From: Candidatus Fermentibacterota bacterium
Lineage (GTDB): Bacteria > Fermentibacterota > Fermentibacteria > Fermentibacterales > Fermentibacteraceae
Direction: 5' to 3'
NCBI GenBank assembly: GCA_002748705.1
Contig: PDSZ01000045.1
Location: 48,264 to 112,263, forward strand
Length of the DNA: 64,000 bases
The notes below the pieces were generated by a model. The model was given only the letters and a program-made list of their open reading frames with translations, was not told where the DNA came from and searched no databases. Made by a program: the position numbers and the translations under genes. Positions 8,963 through 18,556 of the stretch are shown one piece after another (the first letter of the stretch is position 1; each line of letters begins with the position of its first letter).

Positions 8963-10021
8963 ATGAAACCTTTAGACTCTATCACAGGCCAGAATCAGGC
9001 CAGAAGGGTTCTTCTGGCAGCTGTTGAGAGCAGGCGGCTTGCCCACGCATACATCTTTGCAGGCCCTGAGGGCAGCGGGCGGCTTACATCTGCTCTGGAT
9101 CTTGCCAGGGTGTTGATGTGCAGTGAGGAGGAAAACGGTTTCTGCGGACACTGCACTCAGTGCCGGCAGATTTCCGCATTCAGCCATCCTGATGTAAGGC
9201 TCACCATTCCTGTTCTAAAGTCAACATCACCTGATGATATAATTGAAAAGCTCAATGCAAGGGCTGAAGATGGAATAACACCCATTCGCTTTTCCGGTAA
9301 CACATACATATCCATTGAGCAGGTCAGGGCTCTTGAAGGCCGTCTTTCCAAAAAGTCCTACACAGGAAAAGGCTATGTGGAGATTATTCTTGACGCCCAT
9401 CTTATGGGCAGGGAAGCTGCTAATGCAATGCTGAAGACCCTTGAGGAACCACCTGCAGGAACTCTTCTTGTGCTTGTGACATCGCGGCTCAGGAACCTTC
9501 TGCCTACTGTACGGTCCAGAGCTCACACAGTTCGCTTCGGTCGTCTTCCTTCATGTTCAGTGAAAGAGGTTCTGCTTTCCAGAGGGGTGGAAATGGAGAA
9601 AGCTGAACAGCTTTCCATGGTTGCAGACGGCTGCCCTGGAAGGGCTCTTGAGCTGAGCAGAGAAGAAATACGGGGATCTGAAGAGTCAATGGAGCTGTTT
9701 TCGCATCTGGTTTCTGGAGAATCGGGAACAATGGAGCTGTCAGCTCTGGCTGCAGAGAAAGCAAGGGAGCACGGCAGGGAAGGTCTTCTCAAACTGTGTT
9801 CCGACATGATTTCCCTTGCCCACGATGTTAGAAGGGCCAGAGCAGGCTTGCTGCCGCTGATTAACTCCAGCTTGCCTTCAGCTGAGACTTGTGATGATAT
9901 GATGCTCACATGTTTAATAGAGAGAATGGACAAGTGCATGGTCAGGCTAAAGGCAAATGTGTCACCGGTAATGGCTTTTTCTGCTGCTTTGGCAGGGGCA
10001 GCTCCAGGGAACAGGAGATAA
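8963..10021 (+). CDS. holB: DNA polymerase III subunit delta' (HolB)
   Basis: Clamp-loader subunit of 352 aa with an AAA+ fold. The P-loop reads GPEGSGR (34-40), Lys replaced by Arg, as expected for delta' subunits that do not hydrolyse ATP. A zinc module has Cys53, Cys61, Cys64 and Cys67. The sensor region NAMLKTLEEPPAGT is the characteristic DnaX/HolB signature. It starts 4 bases after the previous gene and is followed by ricT, the same order holB-yaaT(ricT) as in Bacillus subtilis, which supports both calls. Confidence 0.93.
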   Translation: MKPLDSITGQNQARRVLLAAVESRRLAHAYIFAGPEGSGRLTSALDLARVLMCSEEENGFCGHCTQCRQISAFSHPDVRLTIPVLKSTSPDDIIEKLNARAEDGITPIRFSGNTYISIEQVRALEGRLSKKSYTGKGYVEIILDAHLMGREAANAMLKTLEEPPAGTLLVLVTSRLRNLLPTVRSRAHTVRFGRLPSCSVKEVLLSRGVEMEKAEQLSMVADGCPGRALELSREEIRGSEESMELFSHLVSGESGTMELSALAAEKAREHGREGLLKLCSDMISLAHDVRRARAGLLPLINSSLPSAETCDDMMLTCLIERMDKCMVRLKANVSPVMAFSAALAGAAPGNRR

Positions 10022-10026
10022 GCAGC

Positions 10027-11001
10027 GTGGAGCAGAAACTGGAAATACTGCAGCTTGCTTTCAAGTCAAGAAGGCTTTCCTACCATGGGAACAGATCCGA
10101 TGTTCCTGTGGAAACCGGTCTTTATGCAGTTGTATCCGTGGACAGAGGGGAGGATATGGGCAGAGTTGTTGCCAAGTTCACTCCGGATCAGGTCAAAACA
10201 GATATGGTTGAGGGGGACTTTCTCCGGCTTCCTGATGAAAATGATATGCAGAGATACCGCTCAAACACCAAATTTGAAAAGGAAGTTCTTGAATACTGTG
10301 CTCACAGGGTCAAGGTTCGTAATCTTGACATGAGGCTTACCGGAAGCGAAGTGCAGCTGGACAGGAACAGAATAAGAATATTCTTCACAGCAGACCAGAG
10401 AACCGATTTCAGAGGGCTGGTAAGGGATATGGCCTCCGCATTCAGAGCCAGAATAGAGATGCGCCAGATAGGTGTAAGAGACGATGCCAGACACAAGGAC
10501 GGCGTGGGTATATGCGGAAGAAGGCTCTGCTGCGCCGGCTTCCTGAATGATTTCAAATCTGTTACACTGAAGTCTGTCAGAACCCAGGGGCTTTCTCCCA
10601 ATCCTTCAAAGGTGTCCGGTGCGTGCAGTCGCCTTATGTGCTGTCTGGAGTACGAGGCAGAGTTTTACAGAAAAGCCGCCAAAACCTTTCCAGGGGAAGG
10701 TCTGACTTTTAAGTTTGCAGGAAAACCTGTTACTGTAAGGAAGTCTGATATTTTCAGAGAGACTGTAACAGTTGTAGGAGAAGATGAAGCTGAAGAGATT
10801 CTGGATATAGAGGAGTTTCACAGAAGAAGAACGATTTCCGCTGCAGACAGGCCCAGGAAGGGAAAAGCTTCAGAGAGGCTCTCTGCTGCAGGGGAAGAAA
10901 AGAATCTGGAGAGAGGCGGTGAGAGCCCTTCAGAAAAAAGATACAGGGGACGCCGGCAATACAGGCGCAAAAAAGCCGGTAACAAAGAGGAGAAGAACTG
11001 A
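10027..11001 (+). CDS. ricT: PSP1-domain protein RicT (YaaT-like)
   Basis: PSP1-family cytosolic protein, 324 aa from the GTG at 10027. That start is preferred because AGGAGA (10012-10017) precedes it and because an upstream ATG at 9910 would overlap holB by 110 bases. Two conserved Cys-rich segments, GICGRRLCCAGF and GACSRLMCCLEYE, are the hallmark of the family; in B. subtilis RicT with RicA and RicF binds Fe-S clusters and supports mRNA maturation by RNase Y. The basic, Arg/Lys-rich tail after residue 255 is low complexity. Its stop overlaps the metG start by one base. Confidence 0.9.
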   Translation: MEQKLEILQLAFKSRRLSYHGNRSDVPVETGLYAVVSVDRGEDMGRVVAKFTPDQVKTDMVEGDFLRLPDENDMQRYRSNTKFEKEVLEYCAHRVKVRNLDMRLTGSEVQLDRNRIRIFFTADQRTDFRGLVRDMASAFRARIEMRQIGVRDDARHKDGVGICGRRLCCAGFLNDFKSVTLKSVRTQGLSPNPSKVSGACSRLMCCLEYEAEFYRKAAKTFPGEGLTFKFAGKPVTVRKSDIFRETVTVVGEDEAEEILDIEEFHRRRTISAADRPRKGKASERLSAAGEEKNLERGGESPSEKRYRGRRQYRRKKAGNKEEKN

Positions 11002-13010
11002 TGGCGCGATACATGGTCACAAGTGCATTGCCGTATGCTAACGGTCCGCTTCATCTGGGGCATCTGGCAGGTGCTTACCTGCCTGCCGACATTTTTGTCA
11101 GGTTCATGCGGCTCAGAGGACATGATGTGCTGTTCTGTTCAGGAACTGATGAACACGGCGTCCCTATTGCCATAACAGCTGAGAAACTGGGCATTACTCC
11201 CATAGAGGCAGTTGACAGGTTCCACAAGGTGATTGCCTGTGATTTCAGCCGGTTCGGTATTGATTTCGATAATTTCTCAAGGACCACCAGGCGGGAGCAC
11301 ATAGAGTTTGCCCAGAAGGTATTTCTTGAGATGCTTGAGGCAGGACACATTGTTCCCAGGGACATGAAACAGTTCTACTGCCCCTCCTGTGACAGGTATC
11401 TTCCTGACAGATATATAAGCGGAACCTGTCCCAAATGCGGTTCAGAAGAGGCTCGCGGCGACCAGTGCGAGAGCTGCGGAACATGGACTGAACCTTTTGA
11501 ACTGAAAGAGCCAGGCTGCGGTATCTGCGGCACTTCTCCGGAAGTGAGGGAAACAAGACACTGGTTTCTTCAGCTCAATCATTTTCAGAAGTGGCTGGAG
11601 CAATGGATAGAGACCAGAGAAGGCTGGAAGCCAAATGTACTCAAATACTGCAGAAGCTGGCTTGAAGACGGGCTCAGGGAAAGGGCAATAACCAGAGACA
11701 TCTCCTGGGGAGTGCCTGTTCCTCTTCCTGAGGCAGAGGGCAAGGTGCTTTATGTGTGGTTTGAAGCTCTTCTGGGCTACATCAGCAGCACAAGGGAATG
11801 CCTTGCTGCCAGAGGTTTGCCTGATGATGAATGGAAGAAATACTGGCAGTCCCCTGAATCCCGTCTGGTTCACTTCATAGGAAAGGACAACATTGTCTTT
11901 CACTGTGTTATAGAACCTTCCATTCTTCACGGTCTGGGCAATTTCGTAATGCCATGGAATGTTCCTGCCAACGAGTTTCTGAACATTTCAGGTGAGAAAT
12001 TCTCCACAAGCAGAGGTACCGGAATATGGATGTGTGACTATCTTGAGCACTTCAAGCCTGATCCTATGAGATATGCCCTTGCTGTTAATGCGCCGGAAAC
12101 CAGAGATACAGATTTTTCCTGGCTTGAGTACCAGTCAAGAAACAATGAGCTGGCTGATGTTCTGGGAAACTTCATAAACAGAACACTTAAGTTCACCCAG
12201 TCCAGGTTTCAGGGAAAGGTGCCTGAAGCTGCCTGCGACAGTGAGTTTATGAAGAAGGTATCTGCATCGGCAGATGAAATAGCTTCACTGATGGAGTCGT
12301 TCAGTTTCAAGAAGGCAGCCTGTGCGGCAATGGACCTTGCCCGTGAAGGCAACAGGTATTTTGATCAGGAGGAACCCTGGAAGACCCGAAAGACCGATCC
12401 TGAAAGATGTGCCTCAGCTGTTGCCACATGCCTGAATCTATGCGCTGCTCTGCAGGTAGTGTTCAAACCGTTCGTCCCCTTCTCGGCAGAGAAACTTGCT
12501 GCAATGCTTGCGGTGGATGGGCTTACATGGGCAGACGCAGGCAGGGAAGTTCTTCAACCAGGTCATGAACTTGGTGAGCCGACTATTCTGTTCTCCAAAC
12601 TAGAAGATGGATTTGAGAGAGTTATGATGAAGGAACCTGAAGAGAACAAGGCTGCGAATGAAAAGAAGCAGAGTTTACCTGAAGAGGAGACGGTAAGTTT
12701 TGAAGACTTTATGAAGATAAAGTTCAGAGTAGGCCGAATCACCTCTGTTTCAGAGATAAAAAAATCGAAGAAACTCTACAGGCTGGAAGTGGACACCGGT
12801 GACAGGGTTCGTACAGTTGTTGCAGGGATGAAGGGCCACTATTCGCCAGAGGAACTTCAGAACAGGCTTGTGGCAGTAGTGTGCAACCTTAAGCCTGCAA
12901 AGCTCTGCGGAGTGGTTAGCGAAGGTATGATAATGGCCAGTGACGGAGAAACCGGAGTCTTTGTTCTTGAGCCGGACAGCAGAGCTGTTCCCGGTGACCT
13001 GATCCGCTGA
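11001..13010 (+). CDS. metG: Methionyl-tRNA synthetase with C-terminal tRNA-binding domain
   Basis: Class I aminoacyl-tRNA synthetase, 669 aa. HLGH at 18-21 is the HIGH motif and KFSTSRG near residue 333 is the KMSKS-like loop. The connective insertion has paired zinc knuckles (CPSC, CPKC, CESC and CGIC), the MetG1 two-zinc type. The C-terminal 110 residues form an EMAPII/Arc1p-like OB-fold (FRVGRITSVSEIKKSKKLYR) that dimerises and binds tRNA. It overlaps ricT by one base and belongs to the metK run, so SAM-dependent control of metG is possible if the run is one transcript. Confidence 0.97.
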   Translation: MARYMVTSALPYANGPLHLGHLAGAYLPADIFVRFMRLRGHDVLFCSGTDEHGVPIAITAEKLGITPIEAVDRFHKVIACDFSRFGIDFDNFSRTTRREHIEFAQKVFLEMLEAGHIVPRDMKQFYCPSCDRYLPDRYISGTCPKCGSEEARGDQCESCGTWTEPFELKEPGCGICGTSPEVRETRHWFLQLNHFQKWLEQWIETREGWKPNVLKYCRSWLEDGLRERAITRDISWGVPVPLPEAEGKVLYVWFEALLGYISSTRECLAARGLPDDEWKKYWQSPESRLVHFIGKDNIVFHCVIEPSILHGLGNFVMPWNVPANEFLNISGEKFSTSRGTGIWMCDYLEHFKPDPMRYALAVNAPETRDTDFSWLEYQSRNNELADVLGNFINRTLKFTQSRFQGKVPEAACDSEFMKKVSASADEIASLMESFSFKKAACAAMDLAREGNRYFDQEEPWKTRKTDPERCASAVATCLNLCAALQVVFKPFVPFSAEKLAAMLAVDGLTWADAGREVLQPGHELGEPTILFSKLEDGFERVMMKEPEENKAANEKKQSLPEEETVSFEDFMKIKFRVGRITSVSEIKKSKKLYRLEVDTGDRVRTVVAGMKGHYSPEELQNRLVAVVCNLKPAKLCGVVSEGMIMASDGETGVFVLEPDSRAVPGDLIR

Positions 13011-13019
13011 TTTTCTGTT

Positions 13020-13736
13020 TTGTTGAACCGTAAGGCCATAGTCTCGATACATGATGTTACTCCGATTATGGAGTACAGATCAAAAGAGATCGTTGATCTT
13101 GTAATGCATACAACAGGAACAGACCTTACCCTTCTTGTGGTTCCTGATTTCAACTCTCAGGGAAAGCTGTCAAACTTTCCCTTTTTCTGCTCATGGCTGC
13201 GGGATCTGAAGGATGCCGGTGTTGAGATAGCTCAGCACGGGCTTACTCATACAGGCAGAAGCGATGAACGGACTTTTGGAGGCAGATACCTCACTGCAGG
13301 CGAAGGCGAGTTTGCCTCTGCCTGTGTTGAGAATGCCCTTGAACGAATACGAACAGGTTTTAAGATAATGAGCGATGTGATGGGTGAAGAGCCTTCAGGC
13401 TTTACTGCTCCTGCCTGGCTTTACAGCAGGGAGACAGTAGAAGTTCTGCAACAGTTTCCTTTTCAGTGGGTGGAGTACCGTACAGGAATCAGGTATCATA
13501 AAGGAAAAATGCTTTACGCTCCTGTAGTTATCTATGCTTCACGAACTCTCTGGAAAAGGTTTTGCAGCAGAGTCTGGGCCCGTTTTGCTCCTTCCCTTTT
13601 TTACGGATTTAACACTGTGAGATATGCGGCTCATGTGAGGGATCTCCCATCTCTTGAGACTGCTCTTTTTCGTTCGCTGATACATCTCTGTGCCGGAAGA
13701 AAGTGTCTGACAACAGCAGAAGGTGCGGTGAAATGA
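13020..13736 (+). CDS. DUF2334 polysaccharide-deacetylase-like protein
   Basis: A 238-aa protein of the NodB/polysaccharide deacetylase superfamily, DUF2334 branch. The metal-site Asp lies in SIHDVTP (residues 9-15) and the His pair in AQHGLTHTG. The internal VMGEEPSGFTAPAW matches the conserved substrate-pocket motif of these proteins. Two consecutive TTG codons (13020, 13023) are the only starts; 9 bases separate it from metG. Substrate unknown; probably de-N-acetylation of a cell-envelope sugar by family analogy. Confidence 0.8.
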   Translation: MLNRKAIVSIHDVTPIMEYRSKEIVDLVMHTTGTDLTLLVVPDFNSQGKLSNFPFFCSWLRDLKDAGVEIAQHGLTHTGRSDERTFGGRYLTAGEGEFASACVENALERIRTGFKIMSDVMGEEPSGFTAPAWLYSRETVEVLQQFPFQWVEYRTGIRYHKGKMLYAPVVIYASRTLWKRFCSRVWARFAPSLFYGFNTVRYAAHVRDLPSLETALFRSLIHLCAGRKCLTTAEGAVK

Positions 13737-13835
13737 CGCAGGTAAATGCCGAGCCACGGTTATGTTCATATTTCACAAGCGGTTGTAACTGGTAAGTCTG
13801 TTGCGTATTTTCTCCTGTGAAGAAAGGATGATGAT

Positions 13836-14528
13836 ATGCTCTTCCAGATGATGTACGATATCAATTCAGGTTTGTTGCTTATACTGGCAGCTTTTATTCT
13901 GGGGCTGGTGGCCAGGTCAATGGTCAACTCCACCTTCAACAGATACAGTCGTATCAGGAACAGTATGGGTATTACAGGTGCTTCCATGGCCAGGAGCATT
14001 CTGAATAACTACGGTTTGCATAACATAGATGTGGAACAGGTTCAGGGAAGGCTCAGCGACCATTATGATCCCCGTTCAGGCAAACTGAGGCTTTCAAGAG
14101 ATGTGTATGCAGGAAGCTCTGTGGCATCGGTTGGTATTGCAGCCCATGAAGCCGGTCATGCTGTTCAGCACGCAATGGGATATTCACCTTTTAAGTTCAG
14201 AAACGCCCTTGTTCCTATTGCCAATCTTGGCAGCCGAATGCTCTTTCCTCTTATTTTCGGCGGATTCCTGCTGAGAATGGGTAACATGATCACCATTGGA
14301 GCAGTTCTCTATGCAGGGGTTCTTCTCTTTCATCTGGTGACACTGCCTGTGGAGTTTAATGCAAGCGCCAGGGCTGTGAAGTGGCTTGAAACAGAGAGAG
14401 GATTTTCTTCCTCTGATGTGAGCGGTGTAAGAAAAATTCTCAGAGCCGCGGCACTTACCTATGTTGCTTCTGCCCTTGCTGCTTTGGGGCAGATGGTCTG
14501 GCTGCTTCTGGCCGGGAGGAGAAGATAA
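13836..14528 (+). CDS. YugP-type membrane zinc metallopeptidase
   Basis: A 230-aa neutral zinc metallopeptidase family protein resembling B. subtilis YugP. HEAGH at 104-108 is the zinc-binding motif. An N-terminal membrane helix (about 11-30) and two or three C-terminal hydrophobic segments (about 140-185 and 210-228) anchor it. AAAGGA lies about 8 bases ahead of the ATG. It abuts the next gene with no gap, and that gene is also a membrane metalloprotease, so the two may act together in membrane-protein turnover. Substrate unknown. Confidence 0.88.
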   Translation: MLFQMMYDINSGLLLILAAFILGLVARSMVNSTFNRYSRIRNSMGITGASMARSILNNYGLHNIDVEQVQGRLSDHYDPRSGKLRLSRDVYAGSSVASVGIAAHEAGHAVQHAMGYSPFKFRNALVPIANLGSRMLFPLIFGGFLLRMGNMITIGAVLYAGVLLFHLVTLPVEFNASARAVKWLETERGFSSSDVSGVRKILRAAALTYVASALAALGQMVWLLLAGRRR

Positions 14529-15152
14529 ATGATTCTTGAGATGCCTCTTGTGCTGGTGATAGTATTTTTCAGCGTGGTCTGTCATGAGATAGCTCATGGT
14601 TATGTAGCCTATCTTCTGGGAGATCCCACTGCCTGGAGAATGGGCAGGCTTTCCTTTAATCCTCTGGTGCACATTGACCTGTTCGGTACCATTATTCTTC
14701 CGGGACTTCTTCTTCTCACAGGAAGCAGATTCCTTTTTGCCTGGGCAAAGCCTGTTCCGGTGAACCCCCAGTTTTTCCGTAACAGGAAGAAAGGCATGAT
14801 GCTGGTGGCTGTTGCAGGGCCTCTTACAAATCTGGGTATAGCGCTCATACTGACTGTACTGGTTCATCTTGCAGGTTCATTTGTTCCAGAGTTCCTCAGC
14901 TCAGCACTGGCAGTTGCAGCACTGATAAACATTGTACTCATGGTTTTCAACCTTCTTCCGATTCCTCCCCTTGACGGCAGCAGAATAGTTGCCCGTTTTC
15001 TGAAGGGGAAGACCCTCTGGCAGTACCAGCGTCTTGAGAGGTACGGGATGTTCATAGTCTTCGGGCTTCTCTTTATGGGAGTAATCTCCAGCATTCTTAA
15101 TCCTGTTATGATAGAGACTGTTAGAATTCTGAATCTGAGCCGGTATCTATGA
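14529..15152 (+). CDS. Site-2 protease family (M50) membrane metalloprotease
   Basis: A 207-aa integral membrane protein of the short M50 branch. HEIAH (19-23) is the zinc motif in the first transmembrane segment and NLLPIPPLDGSR carries the third ligand Asp in a late segment. A conserved AGPLTNLGIAL helix lies between. Short members of this family cleave membrane-embedded substrates; the target here is not evident. Directly continuous with the YugP-like gene and overlapping the frame of the next gene by 4 bases. Confidence 0.9.
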   Translation: MILEMPLVLVIVFFSVVCHEIAHGYVAYLLGDPTAWRMGRLSFNPLVHIDLFGTIILPGLLLLTGSRFLFAWAKPVPVNPQFFRNRKKGMMLVAVAGPLTNLGIALILTVLVHLAGSFVPEFLSSALAVAALINIVLMVFNLLPIPPLDGSRIVARFLKGKTLWQYQRLERYGMFIVFGLLFMGVISSILNPVMIETVRILNLSRYL

Positions 15153-15163
15153 AAGGAGACCTA

Positions 15164-16606
15164 ATGAGCTATCTTCTTCTTGCGCTTTTAGCCAGTGTTT
15201 ATGACGACACTCCTCTTACAGTTAATCCTGATCCTTACTGGCAGCCTGGGACCTATCAGGAGTATCTTGCAGATCAGCCGAAGTTTCAGAGTCTTCAGGT
15301 GCGGCAGATCACCGGAGAAACAAGAGGCTCTGACTTTCTGGTGCTGATGGAAGAGAACATGTCAGACAGTCTGGATTCAGATATTGTGAACCAGTGGCTT
15401 GCGGATATAGCTTCCGAGGGCAATACAGTATCACTGGCAGAGATAACCTACGCTGAACCTGTGGAGATACGGACATGGCTTCAGGGTCTTCATGCTGAAG
15501 GTCTCAAGGGTGTTGTTTTTGTAGGAGATATTCCTGCTCCCTGGTCATGTATTGAAGACAACACCACCAGAAGCAACGAAACTTTTCCAAGTGATTACTT
15601 CTATATGGACCTTGACGGTGACTGGCAGGACAACTGGATTGGCTATCCTTCACAGGGAGTTTCCGGTCAGGATGATATCTACGACGGCTGGAGCGGCGAC
15701 CTGGACCCGGAGATATACACAGCGCGAATACTCACCAGTGTTATCCTTCTGGGAAACGAGTATGAGCTTATAAACAATTATCTTGAGAGGCTTCACCAGT
15801 GGAGGATTGAAGGTGATCCTGATCCACACGCTCTCTGTTATGTAGATGATGACTGGGCAGGATGGGGTAACAGCTACAAAAGTGCAATGGAGTACCTGTA
15901 CGATGATGTGGAACTGGTTAATCAGTACAGTGCCACCAACGGAACTGATTATCGCAACAACAGGCTTCCTTCAGGATACACCTGGATAAGCCCCTTCGTT
16001 CATTCCAGCCCTACCAGCCATGCATGGAGTCCCGGTCCCAGTACAACAAGCGGCCATATCTGGACTGATCAGCCCCCTTCAAGGTTCTACAACCTTTTTG
16101 CCTGCTCCAACTGCAGATTTACCAGTAACTGGTGTATGGGCTGCACTTATACTTTCGGTACCGCTTCTGGAATCGCTGCTGTAGGAAGCACCAAGAGCGG
16201 TTCTATGCTCAAGTTTGCCTATTTCTACTCTCCCCTTGGTAACGGCTCAAGCTTCGGAGAAGCATATCAGGCCTGGTGGAACCACATTGCTCAGGGAGGT
16301 CTTTCTCCCCACGAGCAATACTGGCATCTTGGAATGGTTATTCTTGGAGATCCCACTGTAATGCCTTCAATGCACATGCTTGGTATAGAGGAACAGCCTG
16401 CAGTCCCTTCGATTTCATTCAGTGCCAATCCTGCTGCAGGGCCGGTTACTGTGTTTACAGAGGGAGAGTTTACTGTTGTAGACATGGCAGGAAGAACTGT
16501 CGCTTTCGGGCAGGGAACAGAGACACTGACGAATCTTGGCACAGGAGTTTATATGGTAAGATCTGTCGAAAACGGTGTTTCTGCCAAGCTCTGCGTAATC
16601 CGATGA
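15164..16606 (+). CDS. Secreted C25 (gingipain-like) cysteine peptidase with C-terminal sorting domain
   Basis: A 480-aa secreted protein. ATG 15164 is chosen because AAAGGAG (15152-15158) precedes it and a signal peptide (YLLLALLASVY) follows at once. The core has the caspase-like C25 fold signatures: GVVFVGDIPAPW, a DLDGDW...DPEIYTARI segment, a candidate catalytic His in FVHSSPTSHAW and candidate Cys in FACSNCRF. The last 65 residues (VDMAGRTVAF and GTGVYMVRS) resemble the type IX secretion sorting domain. Substrate unknown. The gene ends 4 bases from a convergent gene with no terminator between. Confidence 0.82.
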   Translation: MSYLLLALLASVYDDTPLTVNPDPYWQPGTYQEYLADQPKFQSLQVRQITGETRGSDFLVLMEENMSDSLDSDIVNQWLADIASEGNTVSLAEITYAEPVEIRTWLQGLHAEGLKGVVFVGDIPAPWSCIEDNTTRSNETFPSDYFYMDLDGDWQDNWIGYPSQGVSGQDDIYDGWSGDLDPEIYTARILTSVILLGNEYELINNYLERLHQWRIEGDPDPHALCYVDDDWAGWGNSYKSAMEYLYDDVELVNQYSATNGTDYRNNRLPSGYTWISPFVHSSPTSHAWSPGPSTTSGHIWTDQPPSRFYNLFACSNCRFTSNWCMGCTYTFGTASGIAAVGSTKSGSMLKFAYFYSPLGNGSSFGEAYQAWWNHIAQGGLSPHEQYWHLGMVILGDPTVMPSMHMLGIEEQPAVPSISFSANPAAGPVTVFTEGEFTVVDMAGRTVAFGQGTETLTNLGTGVYMVRSVENGVSAKLCVIR

Positions 16607-16610
16607 TTTT

Positions 16611-18473
16611 TTATGGGGACGGCAGCGGATTGGCTGTCATCCCCAGCTTTTCTCTTAAGTGAGCAATATCGTCTTCCAGTGAAGATTTAATCGCCTCTGT
16701 AAAATGCTCGTTCAGTTCAGTTCGGCTCAGAAGATAAATACTCACTTCAGGAACAGGGGCGTTTTCTGAAAGGTTACTGATCTTAATTGCCTCTGCCCAA
16801 ATCTCTGCTGCAATATTGTCACTGCCAAGCATCAGGCTCGTCTCAGTGAGATAAATCAGTTTCGTCAATACCGTTTGCTGTTCTTCATAGGGCATTGCAG
16901 GCAGAAAGTCATCATTCCTTTCAAGCATTCTATGAAAGGCATCGGCAACCATAAGTGCTGTATCCGGTTCCATTCTTTCTGTGTCAATGCTGTTGATGAG
17001 CATCAGATATCTGTCTTCTCTGAATGTCTCGTCTGGAAGGAGCAGTGCAGCTTTTGCCCATGCAGAAGAGCTGTTTTCTCTACCTGCAGCTGAGAGTGCC
17101 AGTGCCTGAAGCTCCCAGCCTCGGCTGTCTTGAGGATAAAGCTGCAGAAAGTGTCTGGAATCTTCAATGGCTGCCAGGAATAGTCCTTCAGCTAAATGCC
17201 TGTATCCTGCTGCAAGAAATACCCGTTCTTCCCATGGTATTTTTCTGCATGCTCTTTCTATGTCACTCAACGAGCCTGTATTCATGTGGCTGCTGAATGA
17301 CCTGTAACCGTCAAGGGTAATGTGGCACCAATAGAGAGATAGCAGAGACAATACTGCAGGTACAGCAAGAGGCAGATTGATTTTTCTTTTGCTGACAGGG
17401 GTAAGCATTCCGATAAAAAGGGCAGCAGGCAGGGCGCCCAGAGGAGTTGCCAGAGGAAGGTCTGAGGTAAACACAGGCCAGAAAGCCAGAGCCATTGCAG
17501 AAATTTCCGGTGAACTGTGTTTTCTCATAATGAGATAGAGTATGGCAATCACTGTGAGTATGCCGAATACACCATTTTCTGTAATAAGCGTGAGAGGTTC
17601 AGAGTGGAGGTAGTCAACACGACGGTTTCCACCTGCCAGTATTCTCAGCTCAGGTTCGGAAGTGTTGAAGATTCTGATTCTCGCTGAACCGGTTCCTGTT
17701 CCCAGAGGAAAATTCTCACCAAACAGCCTTACTGAATTTCGCCAGATTCTTGTTCTCAGCTCAAGGGTGGGGCCTGCTTTTCCAGCCAGCTCTGGAAAGA
17801 ACAGAGCAGCAGCCTGACCGACAATCATCAGAACAAGAATTATGCGCCATGTTTTGCTGGAAGTTTTACAAAGAAGGAATCCTGCCAGACCGGCAAGAGA
17901 AGCTATCCAGCAGATATAAAACTCTGTAAGAACAGTTCCGGAAAGAATAAGGGCAGGTAGCGCAAGAAGGTAAGGTTTTTCTTTTCGAAGAAGAAAAAGA
18001 CTTGCTGTAAATCCAAGGGCAAGAATCATTCCAGCTCTGTTGGGATTACCTGTTACTGCATCCGGCCCGAGAACAATTATAAGTAAAGCTGTAACAGCCG
18101 CTGCCGCTGCAAGCCCTGGAAAAAACCCGGTAATCCCACTCTTTTTCACAGATCCTGAGAACCCTGTTACCATGATTCCGAATGATGCCCATCTCACCTG
18201 GTAAGGAAGGCCTGCTTCAGGTGAGTTGTTCCAGAAAAGGGACAGAAAGGGGAGTACTGCAAGCATCATGCCAAGGATAAAATGACTTATGCTTACATTT
18301 TTTCTTCCTGCAAAGAGAACTACCGACGCAACAAGTGGATACAAGGCAAGTCTTGACATTGCCGTAGTATCGAAAACACCTGGTACAACAAAGAGCAGAG
18401 CAGCAAGAAAAACAATGGCAAACCTCAAAGAGGCTGATTTCCGCATCTTAGTATACAGTGATATAAGTGTCAT
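16611..18473 (-). CDS. O-antigen ligase-like membrane protein with TPR tail
   Basis: A 620-aa polytopic membrane protein with about ten hydrophobic segments in the first 390 residues. The Wzy_C/O-antigen ligase signature is visible as RNSVRLFGENFPLGTG and the DYLHSEPLTLITENGVFG segment, containing the conserved periplasmic Arg and His-Ser-Glu. The C-terminal 200 residues are helical and TPR-like (HFLQLYPQDSRGWELQALAL). Members join sugar repeat units to lipid or protein acceptors, or polymerise them. Which acceptor is used here cannot be told, and no glycosyltransferase cluster is nearby. Confidence 0.85.
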   Translation of the reverse strand: MTLISLYTKMRKSASLRFAIVFLAALLFVVPGVFDTTAMSRLALYPLVASVVLFAGRKNVSISHFILGMMLAVLPFLSLFWNNSPEAGLPYQVRWASFGIMVTGFSGSVKKSGITGFFPGLAAAAAVTALLIIVLGPDAVTGNPNRAGMILALGFTASLFLLRKEKPYLLALPALILSGTVLTEFYICWIASLAGLAGFLLCKTSSKTWRIILVLMIVGQAAALFFPELAGKAGPTLELRTRIWRNSVRLFGENFPLGTGTGSARIRIFNTSEPELRILAGGNRRVDYLHSEPLTLITENGVFGILTVIAILYLIMRKHSSPEISAMALAFWPVFTSDLPLATPLGALPAALFIGMLTPVSKRKINLPLAVPAVLSLLSLYWCHITLDGYRSFSSHMNTGSLSDIERACRKIPWEERVFLAAGYRHLAEGLFLAAIEDSRHFLQLYPQDSRGWELQALALSAAGRENSSSAWAKAALLLPDETFREDRYLMLINSIDTERMEPDTALMVADAFHRMLERNDDFLPAMPYEEQQTVLTKLIYLTETSLMLGSDNIAAEIWAEAIKISNLSENAPVPEVSIYLLSRTELNEHFTEAIKSSLEDDIAHLREKLGMTANPLPSP

Positions 18474-18556
18474 GATATGATTCAGGAAACAAGGTCAGAC
18501 CAGACATAAATACCGGTTGAGGAAATACCGTCATCATTCTGAAGCATAACAGAGCA

